A stretch of 64,000 nucleotides of DNA from Sphaerospermopsis torques-reginae ITEP-024 (lineage in GTDB: Bacteria; Cyanobacteriota; Cyanobacteriia; Cyanobacteriales; Nostocaceae). The stretch lies in NCBI RefSeq assembly GCF_019598945.1, contig NZ_CP080598.1, positions 1,922,001 through 1,986,000 of the forward strand, given 5' to 3'. The first letter of the stretch is position 1. Every line of letters begins with the position of its first letter. The position numbers and the translations under genes are program-made. Under the pieces are notes generated by a model that ran no database searches, was not told where the DNA came from, and was given only the letters and a program-made list of their open reading frames with translations. Below are positions 27,109-34,400 of the stretch, piece after piece.

Positions 27109-27426
27109 ATGACACAACTAACACCCCAACCACCAAGAAGAAGAGGAAGAATTTTCCCAGAACTGACTTTATCCCCTGAAGAATTAGCAAAACGTGAAGC
27201 AGAAAGAGAAGCCTTTCATCAGCGTTGTTGGGCAATTTTTGAGCGTGTCCGTCCAGAATTAATGAAAGAACATTATAACTGGTATATTGCTGTAGAACCA
27301 GATAGCGGTGATTATTTCATTGATCAGGATATGGAAATTGCTAGTAAAAAAGCGCGGGAGCAACATCCTAACGTGATACATTTTCTATTTCGCATTCATG
27401 AAACTGGGGTAACAGGTAGAATATGA
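27109..27426 (+). CDS. DUF5678-like partner protein, copy 1
   Basis: This is the first gene of the first of three tandem two-gene cassettes. It encodes 105 residues with a basic Pro/Arg start (MTQLTPQPPRRRGRIFPELT), a helical heptad region (EELAKREAEREAFHQRCWAI), and a compact C-terminal part (YNWYIAVEPDSGDYFIDQDM, then GVTGRI). That part resembles the small DUF5678 fold. The last codons overlap the start of the protease-like gene (ATGA at 27423). ATG 27109 was chosen because copies 2 and 3 start identically. Unlike those, it lacks an AAAAAAGGAG leader. Function is unknown; the N-terminal part looks like a binding or inhibitor segment. Confidence 0.75.
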   Translation: MTQLTPQPPRRRGRIFPELTLSPEELAKREAEREAFHQRCWAIFERVRPELMKEHYNWYIAVEPDSGDYFIDQDMEIASKKAREQHPNVIHFLFRIHETGVTGRI

Positions 27427-27785
27427 TACAGGGTTATTTTGGTGATGAGGGGCAGTTATTTTTTGAGATTAAATTAATTACAAATGATGGCTTAAACCTG
27501 CCTGTTGATGCTTTATTAGATACGGGTTTTACAGGCTTTATGGCTATTAATAAACAAGATTTAGATGCTTTGAATTGGCAATTTATTAGTGAACAAAGAA
27601 TGCGAACTGCACAAGGAATCAAAGTATTTGATATTTATTCCGGTAAGGTGATTTTGGATAATCAAGAGTATGAAATTCCTATTTATGCTGGAGATCAATT
27701 CACTGAGATTTTATTAGGTTCAGAGTGGTTGGAGTTTTTACCTTTGGTGGTGAATTTTCCAGAGAGTGTTTTAACTTTAGGGTGA
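27423..27785 (+). CDS. Retropepsin-like aspartic protease family protein, copy 1
   Basis: This 120-residue single-domain protein carries the aspartic protease signature DALLDTGFTGFMAINK, with the catalytic Asp in DTG. The flap-like region is DIYSGKVILDNQEYEIPIYA and the C-terminal block is EILLGSEWLEFLPLVVNF. Retropepsin-like enzymes work as dimers because each chain provides one Asp. It has no signal peptide, so it acts in the cytoplasm. Its start overlaps the preceding partner gene by 4 bp, so the two are translationally coupled. The substrate is unknown. Confidence 0.82.
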   Translation: MIQGYFGDEGQLFFEIKLITNDGLNLPVDALLDTGFTGFMAINKQDLDALNWQFISEQRMRTAQGIKVFDIYSGKVILDNQEYEIPIYAGDQFTEILLGSEWLEFLPLVVNFPESVLTLG

Positions 27786-27838
27786 TTTTTTGATATATTT
27801 GATATAATCAATTATAGTTAAAAAAGGAGTTTAAAACT

Positions 27839-28156
27839 ATGACACAACTAACACCCAAACCACCAAGAAGAAGAGGAAGAATTTTCCCAGAATTGACTTT
27901 ATCCCCTGAAGAATTAGCAAAACGTAAAGCAGAAAAAGAAGCATTTCATAAACGTTGTCGGGCAATTTTTGAGCGTGTCTGTCCTGATTTAATGAAAGAA
28001 CATTATAACTGGTATATTGCCGTAGAACCAGATAGCGGTGATTACTTCATCGATCAAGATATAGAAGTTGCTAGTCAACAAGCAAGGGATAAACACCCTC
28101 ATGCGGTACATTGTATGTTTAGGTTAAATGAAATTGGGGCAGTTGGCAGAATATGA
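27839..28156 (+). CDS. DUF5678-like partner protein, copy 2
   Basis: This is a 105-residue paralogue of the gene at 27109, nearly identical over the first 40 residues and more diverged later (REARDKHPHAVHCM region, GAVGRI end). The leader TTAAAAAAGGAGTTTAAAACT gives a strong ribosome-binding site; it recurs before copy 3. It overlaps the following protease-like gene by 4 bp. The divergence is concentrated in the C-terminal half, which may be the part that recognises its own partner. Confidence 0.75.
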   Translation: MTQLTPKPPRRRGRIFPELTLSPEELAKRKAEKEAFHKRCRAIFERVCPDLMKEHYNWYIAVEPDSGDYFIDQDIEVASQQARDKHPHAVHCMFRLNEIGAVGRI

Positions 28157-28515
28157 TCCAGGGTTATTTTGGTGATGGAGGTCAATTATTTTTTGAAATT
28201 GAATTAATCACTACTGATGGTTTAAATCTGCCTGTAGATGCTATGTTCGATACTGGTTTTACAGGCTTTCTTGCTATTAATAAACAAGATTTATCAGCTT
28301 TAGATTGGCAATTTTTACGTGAACAAGAATTGATAACAGCGCAAGGACAAAAAGCTTTTGATCTTTATTTAGGTAAGGTGATTTTTGATAATCAAGAGTA
28401 TGAAATTCCTGTTTATGCAGGGGATGAGTTGACGGAGATTTTATTAGGTTCAGAGTGGTTGGAGTTTTTACCTTTGGTGGTGAATTTTCCAGCAGGTGTT
28501 TTAACTTTAGGGTGA
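28153..28515 (+). CDS. Retropepsin-like aspartic protease family protein, copy 2
   Basis: A paralogue of the gene at 27423, with the same length of 120 residues. The catalytic segment reads DAMFDTGFTGFLAINKQDL. The middle part has changed (LREQELITAQGQKAFDLYLG), while the ending LLGSEWLEFLPLVVNFPAG is conserved. The catalytic DTG and the flap glycine are kept, so all three copies look functional rather than decaying. Confidence 0.82.
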   Translation: MIQGYFGDGGQLFFEIELITTDGLNLPVDAMFDTGFTGFLAINKQDLSALDWQFLREQELITAQGQKAFDLYLGKVIFDNQEYEIPVYAGDELTEILLGSEWLEFLPLVVNFPAGVLTLG

Positions 28516-28558
28516 TTTTTTGCTACAATTAATATAGTTAAAAAAGGAGTTTAAAACC

Positions 28559-28876
28559 ATGACACAACTAACACCCAAGCCACCAAGAAGAAGAGGCAGA
28601 ATTTTTCCAGAATTGACTTTATCCTCTGAAGAGTTAGCAAAACGTAAAGCTGAAGATGAATTATTTTATCAACGTTGCTGGGCAATTTTTGAACAATTAC
28701 TTCCTGATTTGATGAAAAAACATGATGGTTGGTATGTTGCTATCGAACCAGATAGCGGTGATTATTTTATTGATGAAAATAAGGAAGCTGCTAGTAAAAA
28801 AGCCAGGGATAAACACCCTAATGTGATACACTTTGTATTTGGCATCAATGAAACTGGAGTAACTGGGAGAATATGA
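28559..28876 (+). CDS. DUF5678-like partner protein, copy 3
   Basis: The third paralogue of 105 residues shares the MTQLTPKPPRRRGRIFPELT start but has its own variable stretch (EDELFYQRCWAIFEQLLPDL, then DGWYVAIEPDSGDYFIDENK). The leader again carries AAAAAAGGAG. It overlaps the next gene by 4 bp. Confidence 0.75.
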   Translation: MTQLTPKPPRRRGRIFPELTLSSEELAKRKAEDELFYQRCWAIFEQLLPDLMKKHDGWYVAIEPDSGDYFIDENKEAASKKARDKHPNVIHFVFGINETGVTGRI

Positions 28877-29235
28877 TACAGGGTTATTTTGGGGATAAGG
28901 GGCGGTTATTTTTTGAGATTGAATTAATTACAAATGATGGTTTAAATTTGCCTGTGGATGCTTTGTTTGATACAGGTTTCACAGGCTTTATGGCGATTAA
29001 TAAACAAGATTTACAAGGTCTAAATTGGTCATTTATATCTAAGGAAAAGCTACGCACTGCACAAGGAGAGTCTAGATTTGATATTTATTTAGGTAAGGTA
29101 ATTTTAGATAACCAAGAGTATGAAATTCCTGTTTATGCTGGTGATGAGTTGACGGAGATTTTGTTGGGTTCAGAGTGGTTGGAGTTTTTACCTTTGATGG
29201 TGAATTTTCCAGCAGGTATTTTAACTTTGGGATAG
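28873..29235 (+). CDS. Retropepsin-like aspartic protease family protein, copy 3
   Basis: The third 120-residue paralogue, with catalytic segment DALFDTGFTGFMAINKQDLQ, variable centre (ISKEKLRTAQGESRFDIYLG) and conserved ending EILLGSEWLEFLPLMVNF. It ends the tandem array. The next genes are on the opposite strand, with convergent ends 67 bp away. Confidence 0.82.
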   Translation: MIQGYFGDKGRLFFEIELITNDGLNLPVDALFDTGFTGFMAINKQDLQGLNWSFISKEKLRTAQGESRFDIYLGKVILDNQEYEIPVYAGDELTEILLGSEWLEFLPLMVNFPAGILTLG

Positions 29236-29302
29236 GTTGAGGAAACAAACCACTAAGACACCAAGAGTGCGAAGATAAGAGAAGAAAAAAGAAGAGTTAT
29301 TT

Positions 29303-30787
29303 TTATATTGCTAAGTCGCGTAAATAGTAGAATTTATCGTTTTTCCAGTCGTTTCCTTTTTCTCTTCCTAAGTAACCTGTTAGGGGTGATGAAAGTTCTA
29401 TTAATATTTCGTGCATTTCTTCAGGTTTTAATGGTTGTGGTGGATGTGATCCGAAATATGCACCATGTAAAGTATCAACTCCTGTAGATTCTATTCCTGC
29501 ATTTTGTAGATAGTTTTTAACGAGTTGGATAATGTGCGATCGCAATTTTATTTCTTGTTCTACTTTTTCTATATATTTGTTAATTTTATCATCAGCTTCT
29601 TCTCCAAATGGTTTTTTTTCTAGGTCTTGCTTCAAATTTAATAAATCTATTGAACCAGGGTGTTTTGCTTTTAAAGTGACTAATTTTTGTAAAGTTTCTG
29701 GACGAATAACGTTCATTTTATTTCCTTGTGCAGTTTTTTCAGTATCTGTTGCTAATTTACCAGCAGCCATAATAATTTTGATACAACTATTATATTCTTC
29801 TTGTAAATGTTTTAATCCTAGTTTTACAAGTTGTGCTACTGTACTATCAACAACTTTTTCTGTTTTAGTTGCCTTACATTCTCCTATAACTGGATAAGGA
29901 TACTCACAGTAAAAATCTAGACCTCCAGCACCACCTAATTTATCAGAATCTAAATTAGCTTTAGTATTCGTATTAGAACTTGAAAAACCTAGTTTAATTA
30001 AACTTTTTCTCACCAATTTTTCAAATTCATTACCATCACTAGAATTACCTACATTAGCAATATTTTTAATCCAATATAAATCAGGATCTAGTGTATTTTT
30101 TACAGGTTGGTTATTCCATCCTAAAAATTGCTTAATCTCATGATTTAATGTGTCAAAGTTTGGGTTATTCTCTAATAAATTCTCACATTGCCATTGTAAA
30201 TTTTCTATATTTGTATATAGATAAGATTCACCAGACAGAATGATATTTTTACGTTTGGTGAAACTATCATCAGAAATTACACAAATATCATTTTCACTTG
30301 CATTATTAATCAAATCTTCAGTTTTTGTCCAATAAAACGAACCAGAATCTACTGGTATATTAATTATACAAGGTTTTGAAAGATGATAAACTCTTAATAT
30401 TGCCAATTTCAGAACTCGATGCTGCTCAAATATCTTTTCTAAAGCACTCAGATTCCAAATAGTAGATTGTGCGATTTTTGGTAAAATATCCTGTTGATCA
30501 GGATTAATACGCCAATAATATTCACAACGTCCCCAAAATTTTATATTTACAGGATAAGTTGAATATTTACTTACAGAAGTCTTAGCTTTTTCAACATATT
30601 GAGGTTGGTAATACTCCTGTAAAGTCAAATTATTGGGAATTGTTACAGATGGATATAGCCAAAAAGATTTACCTTGGTGTAAAAACTGCTTAAAAGGCAC
30701 TAAAAATAGTTTCCCTAAACCAAGCATTTCTACATCAAAAGCTGGTAATTGGATGCCATTAATTATCTGAATACTCATATTATTCAT
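29303..30787 (-). CDS. DUF1802-like / PD-(D/E)XK nuclease-like protein (third gene of a putative defence operon)
   Basis: This 494-residue cytoplasmic protein has two parts. Residues about 20-145 resemble DUF1802 (KSFWLYPSVTIPNN, then HRVLKLAILRVYHLSKP). Residues about 250-345 form a restriction-endonuclease-like core. It starts with NEFEKLVRKSLIKLGFSS, followed by GGLD with Asp291 and, 11 residues on, GECKATK with Glu303 and Lys305. That is a D-X(11)-ExK site of the Mrr/PD-(D/E)XK type. The remaining 150 residues are helical. The ATG overlaps the stop of the upstream ATPase gene (ATGA at 30784-30787), so the two proteins are probably made in a fixed ratio. The likely role is an effector nuclease driven by the ATPase. 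No named system is recognised. Confidence 0.72.
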   Translation of the reverse strand: MNNMSIQIINGIQLPAFDVEMLGLGKLFLVPFKQFLHQGKSFWLYPSVTIPNNLTLQEYYQPQYVEKAKTSVSKYSTYPVNIKFWGRCEYYWRINPDQQDILPKIAQSTIWNLSALEKIFEQHRVLKLAILRVYHLSKPCIINIPVDSGSFYWTKTEDLINNASENDICVISDDSFTKRKNIILSGESYLYTNIENLQWQCENLLENNPNFDTLNHEIKQFLGWNNQPVKNTLDPDLYWIKNIANVGNSSDGNEFEKLVRKSLIKLGFSSSNTNTKANLDSDKLGGAGGLDFYCEYPYPVIGECKATKTEKVVDSTVAQLVKLGLKHLQEEYNSCIKIIMAAGKLATDTEKTAQGNKMNVIRPETLQKLVTLKAKHPGSIDLLNLKQDLEKKPFGEEADDKINKYIEKVEQEIKLRSHIIQLVKNYLQNAGIESTGVDTLHGAYFGSHPPQPLKPEEMHEILIELSSPLTGYLGREKGNDWKNDKFYYLRDLAI

Positions 30788-32631
30788 ACTGGCGCACTCA
30801 AAATTTCACAAATTAATAAGTTATCAGCAGCTAGTCTTAACTCTTTAACTAATTCTGTTACCTCTTCTTTAGTAAATCCATAATCTTCTGCTTGTTCATA
30901 AATAGTATGAATTGCTGCTAAAGGTTTTATTTCATTTTTTTTCAAAACTACTACCTTACCACCTTTGTCGTTCTCTAATTTTTCTTTCAATTGATATCCT
31001 GTTCTCCAACTTCGTGGAACATCTGAAGAACGTACTAAACAACCGCGAGTAATTCCGTATTTATCGTAATTTAATAACCTCTTAATTACGGCATTGAATG
31101 TGTTACCATTTGTTGTTTCACATATTCTAACACCAATTTTTACTTCATAGTTTTGTAAACAGTCATCAGCAGAGACAATAAAATGTAAATCATGGTTTGC
31201 ATCAGCAATTTTTTTGACTTCTTTAATTACTACGTTTGCAGTGCCACCACCAGGAATCATGTTTATTGTACAGTTAATTATTGCTGCTAATCTATCATCA
31301 TCTTTGATAGGTATAGAAATTTTTTGACATAAATCTTCGTATTCATCTACAAATTTTTTCTTTTGTTGGTCTAATGGATCTGGTAGTAGTAGTGGATCTA
31401 TACTTTTTCCTGGTTGTGGTGGTGGAATTACGACTTTTTTAAACTCCTCAACACACCATGTCATCAGAGAACGCACACTAGCAGATTCACTAGCAATCTG
31501 TTTGATTTTACTTTCATCAAAAGGATATAAATAAGGATAATCTTGAGGATTAAGATTATTTTCTTTGTAGAACCAATCCAGTCTAAGCTTAACTAATTCT
31601 ATTGTCTGTTCAGTATTAGGTGGTTTTGCTTTGACTGATCTTTGTCCAACTCGATCTGGAATACCACTTCCCATTTGTTCAATTTCTTTCCATGTGTCAC
31701 TAATGACACAGCAAATAATAATTATATTACTGCATTGAAAGTAAATTTGATCTATACATTTTGCTAGTATTTGAGCAGGACTATCTCCAGAATCATTATC
31801 ACTAGCAGCACTATCAAGTTGATCAAAACAAACTATCACTGGTAATGATGATATTTCAGCTAATTTACAAATCTGCTTGATCATCCAAATAGATTTGCCT
31901 TCTTGTTCTTCAAATAAAAACTCTGGTAATCCTATTGTTTTAATCTCTGAATTATCCACTCCCTTAATCCAATCTAATGAAATTTGAGCATTTTTTGCAC
32001 TTTTCAAAAGTAAAAATAAGATTGCTTTCAAAAAGTTAAAATCAATTCCAATTTGATTTTCTAATATTGCTTCAACTAATTCATCAAAAAAATCCAACAG
32101 TTTACTCTTATTTTGATTTTCTAAAATGTATTTTTTTAGTTCATTAGGTGAATGACATTTTTCAATATATGGACGATATTTATCCTCAAACTCTGTTCCT
32201 TTTAACTTATTAATTGCTGCTGCTGCTAGTTTTTGCCATTGGGTAATGCCTTGACTATCTTGATGAGTAAAACTATCAGCTAAGTAAAACCGTACATGAG
32301 AATTAATTCGTTTGGGATTAGTACATGGACCAATATAGGCAAAAACAGAACCTCCGTCTTGCGTTATTTTTTTCCAAACTCTATGGATAATATGACTTTT
32401 ACCAGTACCTCTATCACCTTTAATCGCAATTCCAATTTTGGGAGAATACTTTTTACGAACTTCGGTAATTGCGTCAAAAATTCTCTCATCAATATGTTGA
32501 TTGAGTCCAGGTAAATTAGTTATAACTTCACCCCATACCTCAGTAGCACTTACTACTGGAATTAAACTAAAAGGATTTACAGAATTTTGACGTGCTTCTT
32601 CAAACAAGGAATATTTATCTATATTTGACAT
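30784..32631 (-). CDS. AAA-type ATPase (second gene of a putative defence operon)
   Basis: This 615-residue cytoplasmic P-loop ATPase has Walker A GDRGTGKS at residues 72-79 (after KIGIAIK) and Walker B LPVIVCFDQLD near 263-273. A sensor-like segment IIIICCVISDTWKEI follows, then an arginine-rich stretch (GIPDRVGQRSVK). A winged-helix-like region (about 355-400) resembles Orc/Cdc6-type ATPases. The C-terminal 200 residues (VKIGVRICETTNGNTFNAVI, then RGCLVRSSDVPRSW) look like a separate alpha/beta domain that may bind DNA or the partner nuclease. It lies between the winged-helix-like gene (20 bp gap) and the nuclease-like gene (4 bp overlap). Confidence 0.78.
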   Translation of the reverse strand: MSNIDKYSLFEEARQNSVNPFSLIPVVSATEVWGEVITNLPGLNQHIDERIFDAITEVRKKYSPKIGIAIKGDRGTGKSHIIHRVWKKITQDGGSVFAYIGPCTNPKRINSHVRFYLADSFTHQDSQGITQWQKLAAAAINKLKGTEFEDKYRPYIEKCHSPNELKKYILENQNKSKLLDFFDELVEAILENQIGIDFNFLKAILFLLLKSAKNAQISLDWIKGVDNSEIKTIGLPEFLFEEQEGKSIWMIKQICKLAEISSLPVIVCFDQLDSAASDNDSGDSPAQILAKCIDQIYFQCSNIIIICCVISDTWKEIEQMGSGIPDRVGQRSVKAKPPNTEQTIELVKLRLDWFYKENNLNPQDYPYLYPFDESKIKQIASESASVRSLMTWCVEEFKKVVIPPPQPGKSIDPLLLPDPLDQQKKKFVDEYEDLCQKISIPIKDDDRLAAIINCTINMIPGGGTANVVIKEVKKIADANHDLHFIVSADDCLQNYEVKIGVRICETTNGNTFNAVIKRLLNYDKYGITRGCLVRSSDVPRSWRTGYQLKEKLENDKGGKVVVLKKNEIKPLAAIHTIYEQAEDYGFTKEEVTELVKELRLAADNLLICEILSAPV

Positions 32632-32651
32632 GATTTCTCTCCACTTTAACT

Positions 32652-33332
32652 TTATTCAGGTTTACTAGCAAAAAATAAAAGACCTCTAACTTCACTATTG
32701 ATAGAATCTCTTTTTTGATCTTCTGTAGCACCACGCGCTTCTCCACTTTGGAGGTATAATAGTTGTTCAGCTTGTGTATTCATCATCCAATCATTAAATT
32801 GATCACGTTCTACACGATTTCCTAACTCTTTTCTTATTTGCCAAATAGGAACTAAACCAGCATGGTTATGAGTTTTATCTAGTTTTTCAAATAAGTTAAG
32901 AATTTCAGTTTTAAACTCCTCATAAGAACCAATAACCCCACCCTTAACCCCATTATCTGACACAACGGCCGTAGGTACAACCACATTATCCTGACGCAAC
33001 CACCGCAATAACGAATTAGCAACCCAAGCGCCAATATTTGTACTAAACTCAAACTCATCACTACGCAAACCCGCACCCAACACTTCTAAACCCGTTGGTG
33101 ACGTGAGAGTATAACTAATAGCAGAACCTTTTTTAGAGACAGCGATCGCTCCCTGTGCTTCCAAATCCTCTAAAATACACTGATAGTCCGCCTTATTTTT
33201 ACCTTTGGAATCTATCCGCTTCGTCAATTTACCCTTAGCAACCTTATGCTGACTTCCTCCCAAATCCCACAACGCAAGCAGCAAGCGAGTTTTAGCGTAA
33301 CTTACCTGTAAATCCTTAGTCTTTGAACTCAT
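32652..33332 (-). CDS. Winged-helix-like protein (first gene of a putative defence operon)
   Basis: This 226-residue protein has no close family I recognise. The N-terminal 85 residues read like a winged helix: TRLLLALWDLGGSQHKVAKG, then KADYQCILEDLEAQGAIAVS and KGSAISYTLTSPTGLEVLGA. The second half has another helix-rich unit with VPIWQIRKELGNRVERDQFN, again winged-helix-like, ending QLLYLQSGEARGATEDQKRD. It could sense DNA, repress the operon, or load the ATPase. It is the promoter-proximal gene and the three genes are spaced as one transcript. Confidence 0.7.
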   Translation of the reverse strand: MSSKTKDLQVSYAKTRLLLALWDLGGSQHKVAKGKLTKRIDSKGKNKADYQCILEDLEAQGAIAVSKKGSAISYTLTSPTGLEVLGAGLRSDEFEFSTNIGAWVANSLLRWLRQDNVVVPTAVVSDNGVKGGVIGSYEEFKTEILNLFEKLDKTHNHAGLVPIWQIRKELGNRVERDQFNDWMMNTQAEQLLYLQSGEARGATEDQKRDSINSEVRGLLFFASKPE

Positions 33333-33765
33333 GGTGATGTGTGTTAAATAACTGCAACTATTATAATAATGATTGTAATTTTTATGTCACCACAACCCAA
33401 AAATTGTTTATTTTCTCAATATTGCCGATAAATAGCGCAAAATTTCTACACAAAAAGCAACAGAGAATTTACTTGACTTATAAATATCAGGACTGATGCA
33501 AAACAGAAGCAAAGTAGGAGTAAGTCATGAATTACCCCCCAGAAATAATCAGATTTTTAGTCCAATCTTGCGTAAATCCTAAAATATATTGAGCCAATAT
33601 TGGGCAAAGTTTTTGGGGATTGAGTGTTGCGATCGCCCCCCATAATTCGCTAAAATATCTAGTCTTTGGGATATAAACAAAGTCGCTTCTCGTCAAGCTA
33701 CACTTTTGTAACCTATCCTGCTGACACCCAATTTAACGAGATTTTACAGGAAAAAAGAAACAACA
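33333..33765. other. Intergenic region between the defence-like operon and rplI
   Basis: Divergent promoter region of about 430 bp. It holds a dispersed repeat (33488-33524) matching 58681-58717. The rest upstream of rplI is AT-rich with no clear gene. Confidence 0.5.
33488..33524. repeat. Dispersed repeat, copy A (AGGACTGATGCAAAACAG...)
   Basis: It aligns with 58682-58718 on the same strand at most positions (GCAAAACAG, AAAGTAGG shared). Confidence 0.6.
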
Positions 33766-34224
33766 ATGGCCAAACGAGTGCAGTTAGTATTAACAAAAGA
33801 TGTGAGCAAGCTGGGAAAATCCGGCGACTTAGTGGATGTAGCTCCCGGTTATGCTCGTAATTATCTCATTCCCCAAAGTCTAGCTACTCACGTTACCCCC
33901 GGTATCTTGAGACAAGTAGAGCGCCGTCGTGAACAAGAACGTCAACGTCAACTAGAACTCAAACAACAAGCACAAGAACAAAAAGCAGCCCTAGAAAAAG
34001 TTGCTAAATTAACAATTGCCAAGCAAGTCGGCGAAAACGAAGCCATCTTCGGTACTGTCACCACCCAAGATGTTGCAGACGCAATTCAAGCAGCAACCAG
34101 TCAAGAAATTGACAAACGTGGTATCACCATTCCTGATATTAACCACCTGGGTACATACAAAGCCGAAATCAAGCTGCACTCTGAAGTAACAGCCCAAATT
34201 GATATCGAAGTTGTTGCCAGCTAA
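33766..34224 (+). CDS. rplI: Large ribosomal subunit protein bL9
   Basis: bL9 binds domain V of 23S rRNA near the L1 stalk. At 152 residues it is full-length. The N-terminal domain has [20 protein letters not shown] and the signature [16 protein letters not shown]. The long connecting helix is very rich in Arg, Gln and Glu ([20 protein letters not shown]). The C-terminal domain ends in [20 protein letters not shown]. It is followed by short repeats and then dnaB, a neighbour order found in many cyanobacteria. Confidence 0.97.
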   Translation: MAKRVQLVLTKDVSKLGKSGDLVDVAPGYARNYLIPQSLATHVTPGILRQVERRREQERQRQLELKQQAQEQKAALEKVAKLTIAKQVGENEAIFGTVTTQDVADAIQAATSQEIDKRGITIPDINHLGTYKAEIKLHSEVTAQIDIEVVAS

Positions 34225-34227
34225 GAT

Positions 34228-34252
34228 AGGTGACAGGTGACAGGTGACAGGT
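34228..34252. repeat. AGGTGAC heptamer array
   Basis: About three copies lie directly after the rplI stop. The same unit occurs at 14531 and, in complement, at 58988. Confidence 0.9.
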
Positions 34253-34325
34253 AAGAAGGTTATAGGGTAATGAAGAAAATTAAGTATTGCCTTTTGCCTT
34301 TTGCCTTTTACCTGCAAACTACCAA

Positions 34326-34373
34326 GCTAATATTTGAGCTAATATTTGAGCTAATATTTAAGCTAATATTTAA
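34326..34373. repeat. GCTAATATTTGA 12-bp tandem repeat, four copies
   Basis: There are four head-to-tail copies of a 12-mer, the last two with TTTAA instead of TTTGA. They end 27 bp before the dnaB start, so they probably lie in its leader. Confidence 0.95.
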
Positions 34374-34400
34374 ATCCTGCTGATAAATCCCAAATCGCTT

